In this document: in pieces, positions 1-6,747 of the stretch
Numbering within the stretch: the first letter of the stretch is position 1
How the letters are laid out: each line of letters begins with the position of its first letter
Source: Nostoc sp. FACHB-973
Lineage (GTDB): Bacteria > Cyanobacteriota > Cyanobacteriia > Cyanobacteriales > Nostocaceae
Assembly (NCBI RefSeq): GCF_014698115.1
Contig: NZ_JACJSJ010000074.1
Span: 1-42,125 of the forward strand
Reading direction: 5' to 3'
DNA: 42,125 nucleotides
Notes under the pieces: model-generated
The model's input: only the letters and a program-made list of their open reading frames with translations
Databases searched by the model: none
Told to the model about the DNA's origin: nothing
Position numbers and translations under genes: made by a program

Positions 1-2
1 GC

Positions 3-584
3 ATGAGTTCTGTCTTTGCTCAACAAGCCATTCCCAATTGTCAACCACCGAGTGCAGGCGAGTATCTTTTATTAGTAGTCAGTCCCACGGCAGAAAATCA
101 AAAGCAGTTGCGTAGTGCCCTACCGCCTGAACTCAAGACCATTACCTGCAAATATCTCAACGAAACTGTGACGCGCATCGGCGGCTTTAATCAAATTGAC
201 GATGCCAATCGCTGGGCAAGGTATGTCAGTAATATTGTCGGTTTGTCTGCCATAATTACTACTCGACCAACAGCACCAGATGTTGTACAAGCACAGCCAC
301 CTCAACAGCAGACAGTTAATTATAATCCTCAAGCCTTAGGAGAAGGTTATGCAGTATTGGTAGATTATTACAATCGCCCAGAACTGGCAACTAGTGTACA
401 ACAAGTGGTGGGAGGTAATGTAGGTTTTGCTTCTTATGGACAACGCCCCTACTTGCTGGCAGTTTATACTACTAACCAAAGCGAAGCATACAACACATTA
501 CAAAAGCTAAACGATCGCGGTTTTGTTGCCAGTATCGTAGATAGTCGTAAGGTAATTTTGTTGCGCTCAACTGTGCGACTTTAA
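3..584 (+). CDS. Exported SPOR-like hypothetical protein, probably 5' truncated
   Basis: The frame is open from the window edge, so the first Met seen here may be internal and the true start, with its signal peptide, may lie upstream. The visible 193 residues read as two similar halves, about 20-90 and 112-190. Each has a short beta-like segment (EYLLLVVS; GYAVLVDYY) followed by a helix and a closing strand. The stretch GGFNQIDDANRWARYV resembles the gain-of-position pattern of SPOR domains, which bind denuded peptidoglycan. The AQQ near the start could be a signal peptidase site. The halves are joined by a Gln/Pro-rich linker (PPQQQ). I do not recognise a named family, and an envelope role is only an inference. 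Confidence 0.6.
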   Translation: MSSVFAQQAIPNCQPPSAGEYLLLVVSPTAENQKQLRSALPPELKTITCKYLNETVTRIGGFNQIDDANRWARYVSNIVGLSAIITTRPTAPDVVQAQPPQQQTVNYNPQALGEGYAVLVDYYNRPELATSVQQVVGGNVGFASYGQRPYLLAVYTTNQSEAYNTLQKLNDRGFVASIVDSRKVILLRSTVRL

Positions 585-976
585 GAAGAAAGAATTCAGG
601 AGGAGGCAGTGCGGTCTTGGTGGTTTCCCCAAAGAGGAACTGCCACCGGCATAAAGCAACTGCCGTTCAGGATTCAGAATTCAGTATTAATTCTGTATAA
701 GTGGCGGTGAAGTTAGTGGGTTTAAGTCCCTCATATCATGTCCGGGAAAAGACTTATTATTTAGACCGACGCGGAGACACGGGGACGCGGGGACGCGGAG
801 AAATTTTAATGATAAGTGATTAGTCGGACATGATATCACTCAATCTGCTCTACGAGACCTGCGCCTAGCTTGCTTCCCCGTAGGAGTAGAATTTAGTGGT
901 CAACAAGAAAGTAGCGGGTTAAATCCCCCACTAAAAGATTGCTGAATTCTGTATTCACCAATTCTGCATTCTTCCT
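585..976. other. Intergenic region with repeats and a small MITE-like element
   Basis: No gene is visible here. The stretch holds ATTCAGA-type heptamer fragments at about 668-697, an opposite-sense partner (GAATTCTGTATTC) at about 943-975 next to the DUF212 stop codon, and the inverted-repeat element at 733-836 that is listed separately. Confidence 0.6.
733..836. mobile_element. MITE-like element with 12-bp terminal inverted repeats
   Basis: ATATCATGTCCG at 733-744 is matched exactly by its reverse complement at 825-836. Further in, the arms stay partly complementary (GACTTATTATT against AATGATAAGTGATTA). The centre is a GC-rich tandem run of GGGGACGC units at about 770-800. There is no coding capacity. 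The length near 104 bp and the paired ends fit a non-autonomous element or a large hairpin repeat. No target-site duplication is obvious. Confidence 0.5.
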
Positions 977-1432
977 TTAATAAGCAGACCTAGCTAACCA
1001 ATAAACGGTTATACCCAAAGCCGACCCAGCTATTACCTGAACTGGTGTATGTCCAAGTAATTCCTTAAGACGGTCTTGGCTAAAGTCTGGTTTTTCATGA
1101 AATAATTCATCAATCATTTGATTGAGGATACGAGCTTGCTTGCCAGCTGCTTGGCGAACTCCGGCTGCATCGTACATAACGATGATGGCAAAAACCGTTG
1201 CTACCGCAAAATCAGGAGATGCCCAACCAAGTTTTTGGCCGACACCAGCAGCTAGAGCTGTAACTAAAGCTGAGTGGGCACTGGGCATACCTCCGGTTGT
1301 CACTAAAACACGTATATTCAGCTTGCGATTTTTGACGATCTCGATTATCAGTTTTAATGCTTGAGCAATTAAACAAGCTACCAGAGCAACCAGCAGCACC
1401 CGATTGTCTAAAATGTTGCCTATGTCCTGCAT
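977..1432 (-). CDS. Divergent PAP2 family (DUF212) membrane protein
   Basis: This 151-residue protein has the hallmarks of the DUF212 / divergent PAP2 family, distantly related to acid phosphatases and vanadium haloperoxidases. These include a GGMPSAHSA motif near residue 48, a second conserved block MYDAAGVRQAAGKQA near residue 86, and GHTPVQVIAG near the C-terminus. Three or four hydrophobic segments point to the membrane. The substrate is not known; a role on prenyl or lipid phosphates would be only an inference. It is 169 bp downstream of crtE on the same strand, so co-transcription with the isoprenoid gene is plausible. The length is normal for the family. Confidence 0.85.
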   Translation of the reverse strand: MQDIGNILDNRVLLVALVACLIAQALKLIIEIVKNRKLNIRVLVTTGGMPSAHSALVTALAAGVGQKLGWASPDFAVATVFAIIVMYDAAGVRQAAGKQARILNQMIDELFHEKPDFSQDRLKELLGHTPVQVIAGSALGITVYWLARSAY

Positions 1433-1601
1433 GGTATTGTGGTTAGATTAGTAATATGAGCAGCAGTTGTTGGTTGAGGAAACATTTAGATTCAACCCAA
1501 AATCCCAAATTAACCTAGTACATCAGGTCTAAAATAACCCGACGGTTAAAAATAGACAAAAAGTTGATGCTATGAGCATTTGTACCTTTTGCCTTTTTGT
1601 A

Positions 1602-2534
1602 CTAGTTATTGCGACTGATGATAAAATGAGCGATCGCTTGGAGTGGCACGGCTCTCTCCCCAAATGGTTCTAATTCCGCACAAGCTGCTTTAACTAGCTC
1701 TTGGGCTTTTAAGCGGGATTGCTCTAGTCCCCAAAGGCTGGGATACGTAACTTTCATCGCTTTTTGGTCTTTGCCAGCTGTTTTGCCTAATTGCTCCTGG
1801 GTCGCAGTGATATCCAGAATATCATCTACGATCTGAAATGCTAGCCCAATATTTTGAGCATAACGGGTTAGTCGTTGCACATCTTCAGATGATGCCCCAG
1901 CTATGATCCCGCCACAAACTACACATGCTTCCAAAAGAGCGGCTGTTTTGTGTTCGTGAATGAAATTCAGCGTTTCTAGAGAAATATCTGATTTCCCTTC
2001 AGATTGTAAATCCACAACTTGACCGCCGACTAAACCAGCAGCCCCCAAAGCCCGACCGAGACGGATAACTACCTGCAAGACTCGATCTTTGGGAACATTT
2101 TGAGGAGTTTGAAGGGCAACATATTCAAAAGCCAGAGCCAACAAACCATCTCCAGCTAAAATTGCCACATCTTCGCCATAGACCTTATGATTTGTCAGCT
2201 TTCCACGACGATAATCGTCATTATCCATTGACGGGAGGTCGTCATGAATCAAAGACATTGTGTGGATCATCTCCACCGCGCAAGCTGTTGGCATAGCCAT
2301 TTCGATGCTGCCACCCATCATTTCACAGGTAGCAAGGCAAAGAATCGGGCGTACACGCTTACCTCCAGCTAATAAGGAGTAGCGCATCGACTCATAAATT
2401 GTTTCTGGATAAACGATGGGAATAGCCCGATCTAAAGCAGTATCACAAAGCTTTTGCCGTTCTTTGAGATAGCCTGCTAGGTTAAATTTGGCTTCCTCTG
2501 GTGGTGTCTTTTGAACGTTATCAGTTGCTACCAT
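1602..2534 (-). CDS. crtE: Geranylgeranyl diphosphate synthase (polyprenyl synthetase)
   Basis: This 310-residue enzyme condenses isopentenyl diphosphate with allylic diphosphates to make C20 geranylgeranyl diphosphate for carotenoids, the chlorophyll phytyl tail and quinones. Both aspartate-rich metal-binding motifs are present: DDLPSMDND (first, about residues 98-106) and DDILD (second, about residue 236). GGKRVRP near residue 57 is the diphosphate-binding block. The second motif, with QIVDDILDIT, and the length match short-chain trans-prenyltransferases of the CrtE/IspA group; product length cannot be read with certainty. Translation starts at the ATG ending at 2534, with AGGAA a little upstream. 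folD lies upstream on the same strand and the DUF212 gene downstream. Confidence 0.92.
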   Translation of the reverse strand: MVATDNVQKTPPEEAKFNLAGYLKERQKLCDTALDRAIPIVYPETIYESMRYSLLAGGKRVRPILCLATCEMMGGSIEMAMPTACAVEMIHTMSLIHDDLPSMDNDDYRRGKLTNHKVYGEDVAILAGDGLLALAFEYVALQTPQNVPKDRVLQVVIRLGRALGAAGLVGGQVVDLQSEGKSDISLETLNFIHEHKTAALLEACVVCGGIIAGASSEDVQRLTRYAQNIGLAFQIVDDILDITATQEQLGKTAGKDQKAMKVTYPSLWGLEQSRLKAQELVKAACAELEPFGERAVPLQAIAHFIISRNN

Positions 2535-2610
2535 TCTTCAATTCCTGACATTTTGTGATTTTCGTCTTATAAGTCACAATTTTAAGGTGCTGTGGGACTG
2601 AAAAAATGAA

Positions 2611-2694
2611 GAGTTGGAAGTTAGAAGTTAGGAGTTAGGAGTTAGGAGTTGGGAATGTAACTCATAACTCCTAACTCCTAACTCTTAACTCCTC
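2611..2694. repeat. Heptamer hairpin repeat (GTTAGGA type) between folD and crtE
   Basis: The left arm is tandem GTTAGGA/AGTTAGG units at about 2611-2652. The right arm is the complementary CTAACTC units at about 2660-2692, and together they form a long imperfect hairpin. The right arm touches the folD stop codon (2693-2695 on the minus strand), so it lies in the transcript just after folD. It may act as a terminator or an mRNA-stabilising hairpin. Confidence 0.75.
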
Positions 2695-3571
2695 ATTTTC
2701 TTACTGCCTTGGAATAGCTGGTAAATGTATTTTGCAACAATAAGGCGACAGTCATTGGTCCAACACCACCAGGAACTGGGGTGATAAATCCTGCTACGGC
2801 AGCAGTTGATTCCAAATCGACATCGCCAACTAGGCGACTGTTGCCACTGGCATCAGTGACCCGATTCATTCCCACATCTACCACAACAGCGCCTGGTTTT
2901 ACCATATCAGCAGAGATCAATCCGGGACGACCCACTGCTGCAATCAGAATATCAGCATTTTGGGTGATAGTTTTGAGATCGTGCGATCGCGAATGAGCAA
3001 TGGTGACTGTAGCATCAGCTTCTAATAGCATCAACGCCATTGGCTTACCTACTAAAATACTACGTCCTACCACTACTGCCTGTTTTCCTTGCAAAGGAAT
3101 TTCATATTCTTCTAAAAGCCGCATGACGCCAGCAGGAGTGCAGCTACGTAAACCGATTTCTCCCCGTACTAGTCGCCCCAAGTTCACTGGGTGCAGTCCA
3201 TCGGCATCTTTATCGGGATCAATTTGATGTAACAAGCTAACAGCATCCAAATGGTTAGGTAAGGGTAGCTGCACGAGAATGCCATCCACACGTTCATCGT
3301 GGTTGAGTGTAGCAATGACCTCTTCTAATTCCCCAAGGGTCGTTTGCACAGGAAAATGCTTGCCAAAAGAGGCTATACCAACTTTAGCGCAGGCTTTTTC
3401 TTTATTGCGTACATAAGCAGCTGAGGCTGGATTATCGCCAACCATCAGCACTGCTAAGCCAGGGGGTCGTCCAACTTTTGGCTGTAATTCGGTAATGGCA
3501 ACAGAAAGTTCTTGCTGAATTTTTGCAGCTAAGGCTTTTCCATCAAGGAGTTTGGCAGTTTGTGTTTTCAT
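2693..3571 (-). CDS. folD: Bifunctional methylenetetrahydrofolate dehydrogenase/cyclohydrolase
   Basis: This cytosolic one-carbon enzyme interconverts 5,10-methylene-THF, 5,10-methenyl-THF and 10-formyl-THF with NADP. Visible signatures are AAYVRNKEKAC with the catalytic Lys region (about residues 50-60), VDGILVQLPLPNH (about 86-98), the Rossmann segment VVVGRSILVGKP (about 165-176) and the closing PVPGGVGPMTVALLL. I chose the ATG at 3569-3571 (MKTQTAKLLDGKALA) because that gives the family length of 292 residues; the frame is open 9 codons further upstream with no sign of conservation. The stop codon lies in a heptamer hairpin. It heads the folD-crtE-DUF212 run. Confidence 0.93.
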   Translation of the reverse strand: MKTQTAKLLDGKALAAKIQQELSVAITELQPKVGRPPGLAVLMVGDNPASAAYVRNKEKACAKVGIASFGKHFPVQTTLGELEEVIATLNHDERVDGILVQLPLPNHLDAVSLLHQIDPDKDADGLHPVNLGRLVRGEIGLRSCTPAGVMRLLEEYEIPLQGKQAVVVGRSILVGKPMALMLLEADATVTIAHSRSHDLKTITQNADILIAAVGRPGLISADMVKPGAVVVDVGMNRVTDASGNSRLVGDVDLESTAAVAGFITPVPGGVGPMTVALLLQNTFTSYSKAVRK

Positions 3572-3610
3572 GAAAATTATGTTCGTCTTTTGTCGCAAGT
3601 CTGATTGAAA

Positions 3611-3718
3611 AGGGGAGTGGGGAGTGGGGAGTGGGGAGTGGGGAGCAGGGGGAGCAGGGGGAGCAGGGGGAGCAGGGGGAGCAGGGGAGGCAGGGGGAGC
3701 AGGGGGAGTAGGGGGAGA
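3611..3718. repeat. G-rich tandem repeats (GGGGAGT heptamers, then GCAGGGGGA 9-mers)
   Basis: About four GGGGAGT units are followed by roughly seven GCAGGGGGA-type units, ending in GTAGGGGGAGAA. Unlike several related elements in the window, it has no facing pyrimidine-rich arm, so it is a half element. It lies about 40 bp upstream of the folD start, on the side where the folD promoter should be. The G-runs could also form quadruplex structure. Confidence 0.8.
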
Positions 3719-3758
3719 ATAATTTATAACTATATATTTCGTATAAATTAAAATTTGT

Positions 3759-4073
3759 GAGCGAGTCTTTGATATTCGTGAGCGAGTCTTTGATACTCGT
3801 GAGCGAGTCTTTGATACTCGTGAGCGAGTGTTTGATATTCGTGGACGAGTGTTTGATATTCGTGAGCGAGTGTTTGATATTCGTAAGCGAGTGTTTGATA
3901 CTCGTGGGCGAGTGTTTGATACTCGTGAACGAGTGTTTGATACTCGTGGGCGAGTCTTTGATACTCGTGGACAAGTGTTTAGTACTCGTGGGCGAGTCTT
4001 TGATACTCGTGGACAAGTGTTTAGTACTCGTGAGCGAGTCTTTTAACACCGTCAAAGAGTCCTTGATACTCGT
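3759..4073. repeat. Array of fifteen 21-bp tandem units
   Basis: Fifteen units of exactly 21 bp, consensus close to GAGCGAGTSTTTGATACTCGT, run head to tail with no spacer and a partial sixteenth (GAACAAG). Each unit junction carries ACTCG-4 nt-CGAGT, a 5-bp stem with a 4-base loop. The first thirteen units differ mainly at a few positions; units 14 and 15 are more diverged. Since 21 is a multiple of 3, frames stay open on both strands and spell 7-residue peptide repeats. I regard it as a minisatellite rather than a gene. Confidence 0.9.
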
Positions 4074-4308
4074 GAACAAGCATAAAACTCCACTATTTTT
4101 TGCCTCCTGCACCCTACTTCTTGTTCCTGGAGCCTTTTTTGCCTAATCTCTAGTCTCGCATGTAGCGTTTTGAATTTTGATTCTTGACTTTTAACTATTA
4201 TTGTGTTCCTGTTTGATGTCGTAGCGTTTCTCTCACAGTAAATCCATAATGTTTATTTTCTCAGATCAAGGGCATCATCTGAAGAATAAATAGAGTGAAC
4301 TAGCCAGG

Positions 4309-4421
4309 ATGATGATGAGGGAGATAAGGGAGATGAGAAGGCAGGGAGCAGGGAGCAGGGGAGAAAATCTTCCCCTCTGCCCCCCGCCCCCTGCTTCTTC
4401 CCATGCCCCATGCCCATGCCC
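4309..4421. repeat. Mixed tandem-repeat hairpin element
   Basis: A purine-rich left arm (GATGATGATGAGGGAGATAAGG, then GCAGGGAGCAGGGAGCAGGGG) is followed by a short centre and a pyrimidine-rich right arm (CCCCTCTGCCCCC, then CCATGCCCCATGCCCATGCCC). The layout matches the elements at 5393-5580, 15004-15080 and 28457-28535. It ends about 20 bp before the start of the gene at 4445. Confidence 0.7.
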
Positions 4422-4444
4422 AATTTCAGAAGGAAGTATTATAG

Positions 4445-4933
4445 ATGGGAACTGACCTGATCAAAGTGGCGACAAAACAAGCAGTGAAGCAAAAATTTGC
4501 TCAATCGGTGGCTTTCATGCAACAAACGAGAAATTCCTCCCTTGGCTTCTTGTACGGACAAAGTATTGTTATCTACCGTGTAGGGTTAGCTTTTTTCCTA
4601 GTAGCAGGACTTTCGAGTTGTGGTAATTTACCCTCCTCTGGCTTGAGTGGAACTGGCTTAAAATTTGGCGCCAATGTTACCCCAATTGGAGAAATTAAAC
4701 CAGAACAAAAGAATCAAGCTACAGTTTACATTCAAGGGAAGGTAGAAAAGCAAGCTCCCCTGATGAAGCAGTGGGCTTATCAAATAGATGACACAACAGG
4801 CAAAATTTGGGTTGTGACTAATCAAAAAAGTTTGCCAGAGGGATCGCAAGTAGTGTTCAAGGGTAAAGTTCGTTATAGAAGTATCCCTTTAGCTGGCAAA
4901 GAACTCGGGGAAATTTATTTAGAAGAAGAATAA
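4445..4933 (+). CDS. Putative lipoprotein with OB-fold-like C-terminal domain
   Basis: This 162-residue protein has a hydrophobic segment (YRVGLAFFLVAGLSSCG) ending in a lipobox-like LSSC at Cys59, so it is likely lipid-anchored. The start at 4445 has AGGAAG upstream; the ATG at 4517 would put the Cys at position 35, nearer the usual lipoprotein length, and is a fair alternative. The mature part (about 75-160) has alternating beta strands: ATVYIQGKVEKQAPLM, YQIDDTTGKIWVVT and GSQVVFKGKVRYR. This is the pattern of small OB-fold domains of the bacterial tRNA-anticodon-like/YgiW type. No function is assigned. The Nudix gene begins 22 bp downstream, suggesting a two-gene operon. Confidence 0.65.
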   Translation: MGTDLIKVATKQAVKQKFAQSVAFMQQTRNSSLGFLYGQSIVIYRVGLAFFLVAGLSSCGNLPSSGLSGTGLKFGANVTPIGEIKPEQKNQATVYIQGKVEKQAPLMKQWAYQIDDTTGKIWVVTNQKSLPEGSQVVFKGKVRYRSIPLAGKELGEIYLEEE

Positions 4934-4955
4934 TTCAGCAATTAAAAATGAACAT

Positions 4956-5387
4956 ATGAGCAATCAACCAGTACATGTAGCGATCGCTATTCTCTACCAA
5001 AAAAACAAATTTCTCATGCAACTACGGGACAATATCCCCACTATTCCTTATCCCGGTTACTGGGCACTATTCGGTGGTCATATCGAACCTGGTGAAACGC
5101 CAGATGTCGCAGTCAAACGAGAAATTTTAGAAGAAATCGGCTATATATTACCACCGTTTGTTGAATTTGGGTGTTATCACGATGAAAAAGTTGTCCGTCA
5201 TGTTTTTCATGCACCACTCTTGGTGGAGTTAAATGAATTGGTTTTGAATGAAGGCTGGGATATGGGATTATTGACTCCAGAAGATATTCACCAAGGTAAC
5301 TGTTATTCAAAAAATGCCGGCGAAGTGCGACCATTAGGGGAAATGCATCAGCGAATTATGTTGGATTTTATTGAGAAGAATCAGTAG
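4956..5387 (+). CDS. Nudix hydrolase
   Basis: This 143-residue protein contains a complete Nudix box, GHIEPGETPDVAVKREILEE followed by IG (about residues 41-62). It matches GX5EX7REUXEEXGU and supplies the Glu ligands for Mg. Nudix enzymes cleave nucleoside diphosphates linked to another group. The substrate cannot be read here; an NTP, ADP-ribose or a capped nucleotide is possible. The length is typical of a single-domain MutT-like member and no other domain is visible. It follows the lipoprotein-like gene by 22 bp and is followed at once by a repeat element that may end the transcript. Confidence 0.88.
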   Translation: MSNQPVHVAIAILYQKNKFLMQLRDNIPTIPYPGYWALFGGHIEPGETPDVAVKREILEEIGYILPPFVEFGCYHDEKVVRHVFHAPLLVELNELVLNEGWDMGLLTPEDIHQGNCYSKNAGEVRPLGEMHQRIMLDFIEKNQ

Positions 5388-5392
5388 ATTAG

Positions 5393-5580
5393 GGAGTGGG
5401 GAGTGGGGAATGGGGAGTGGGAAATAGGGACTGGGGAATGGGGCATGGGAAGAGGACAAGGAAGACAAGGGGGATAAGGTAGCAATCTTTCTCCCAAGTC
5501 TCCCTCATCTCCCCCCTCTCCCTCATCTCCCTCATCTCCCCCCACTCCCCACTCCCCACTCCCCACTCCCCACTCCCCAC
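5393..5580. repeat. Long tandem-repeat hairpin element (GGGGAGT / ACTCCCC arms)
   Basis: The left arm is GGGAGTGGGGAGTGGGGAATGGGG and variants. It is followed by a G/A-rich stretch, then CTCCCTCAT 9-mers and five ACTCCCC units at about 5545-5580. The arms are reverse complements, so single strands or RNA could fold into a long hairpin. It fills most of the gap between the Nudix and permease genes. It has the same parts as the in-gene insertion at 7021-7127. Confidence 0.85.
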
Positions 5581-5623
5581 CAGCCAAAATCAAGTTAAAA
5601 CTCTTGTGGAGTAGTCATCACTA

Positions 5624-6727
5624 ATGCAATCAGCAAACAAACTGCCACGATGGTTAAGTATAGGATTGGCATTCCCCATTATTATTCTCAACGGCTGGCT
5701 GTTGCTCCAGGTTGTACAGTATTTTCAACCATTGGTGAGTGTTATTGCCGCCGCCATCCTGCTGGCTTTTGTCTTGGACTATCCAATCCAGTTTCTTCAG
5801 CGACAAGGGGTGAAACGTGACTTGGCGATCGTGGGCGTGTTACTTTTGACTGTGGTGATTATAGTGGGTTTAGGCGTCACTTTAGTTCCCCTGATCATAG
5901 AACAGCTCAACGAATTAGCTAATATTTTGCCTAGTTGGATTGATTCTGGCACTCAGCAGTTACAAGCTTTCCAAGATTGGGCGTTAAGTCAACAGCACTT
6001 ACCCATTAATTTAAGTGCTTTAGCTAGCGAAATTTTAGAAAAATTATCTAATCAACTCCAGTCGTTCACCGGGAGAATTCTCAGTTTTGCTGTCGATACC
6101 ATTGGTATTGTAGTCAACGTACTACTGGCGGTGGTGCTGACTATCTACCTAATATTGAACGGCGAACGTCTTTGGGATGGGATTTTTCAGTGGTTTCCCC
6201 CTAATTTTGGATCAAAAATCCGGCAATTACTCCGAGAGGATTTCCACAATTACTTTATCGGTCAGGCTACATTGGGTGCTGTGCTGGGATTGACTATTAC
6301 ACTAGCATTTTGGATTTTGCAAGTTCCCTTGGCGCTACTTTTTGGCATTGGTATTGGCTTGTTTTCTTTGTTCCCCTTTGGTACAGGAATAGGTATTGCT
6401 ATAGTCAGTCTTTTAGTAGCGTTGCAAAACTTTTGGCTAGGAGTGGAAGTCTTAGGTGTAGCTGTTGCCATCGACCAAGTTAATTCTAATTTTATTGCAC
6501 CCCGAATTATCGGCAATTTAACTGGCTTAAATCCCGTGTGGGTGGTAATTTCTTTATTACTGGGGGCTAAACTAGGAGGCGTGCTGGGTTTGTTAATTGC
6601 AATTCCTGTTGCGAGTTTTATCAAGGATGCCGCAGATAGCTGGCGTGCCGGCGAGTTTAATAAAATTGATGATATTGAGTTAGCAGCCCAGAATGTCACA
6701 AGTGAGACAGCAGGAACTTATAGCTAG
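5624..6727 (+). CDS. AI-2E family transporter (PerM/TqsA-type permease)
   Basis: This 367-residue integral membrane protein has the AI-2E/UPF0118 pattern. Two or three transmembrane helices at the start (about 12-90) precede a polar domain with long amphipathic helices (about 95-200), then a run of helices to about residue 340. Conserved pieces include the N-terminal FVLDYPIQFL segment, LVPLIIEQLNEL near residue 90, and the C-terminal block QVNSNFIAPRIIGNLTGLNPVWVVISLL. The family includes AI-2 exporters and Na/H antiporter-like members, so the substrate is unknown. The tail after about residue 345 is soluble and acidic. It converges with the histidine kinase gene (20-bp gap). Confidence 0.88.
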   Translation: MQSANKLPRWLSIGLAFPIIILNGWLLLQVVQYFQPLVSVIAAAILLAFVLDYPIQFLQRQGVKRDLAIVGVLLLTVVIIVGLGVTLVPLIIEQLNELANILPSWIDSGTQQLQAFQDWALSQQHLPINLSALASEILEKLSNQLQSFTGRILSFAVDTIGIVVNVLLAVVLTIYLILNGERLWDGIFQWFPPNFGSKIRQLLREDFHNYFIGQATLGAVLGLTITLAFWILQVPLALLFGIGIGLFSLFPFGTGIGIAIVSLLVALQNFWLGVEVLGVAVAIDQVNSNFIAPRIIGNLTGLNPVWVVISLLLGAKLGGVLGLLIAIPVASFIKDAADSWRAGEFNKIDDIELAAQNVTSETAGTYS

Positions 6728-6747
6728 CATTTAATCTTTTAGATTAA

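Larger units (their letters stand above)
3572..4444. other. Repeat-dominated intergenic region
   Basis: About 870 bp without a convincing gene. It holds three separate repeat blocks: a G-rich block at 3611-3718, a 21-bp array at 3759-4073 and a mixed hairpin repeat at 4309-4421. Between 4150 and 4300 I see unique AT-rich sequence, which may contain the promoter of the gene at 4445. Open frames on both strands across the array are a by-product of the 21-bp period. Confidence 0.7.

Noticed and set aside
3759..4073. Possible CRISPR array
   Set aside because: Units are contiguous 21-bp copies with no unique spacers, and no cas gene is near.
3543..4112. Long minus-strand ORF with 7-residue repeats (SIKHSLTNIKHSLTS type) overlapping the folD start
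   Set aside because: It is a by-product of the 21-bp array, which stays open in several frames. It overlaps folD and ends in low-complexity G-rich repeats.
3757..4146. Plus-strand ORF with SECLIFVSECLILV repeats
   Set aside because: Same array in another frame. No start context and no non-repeat domain.
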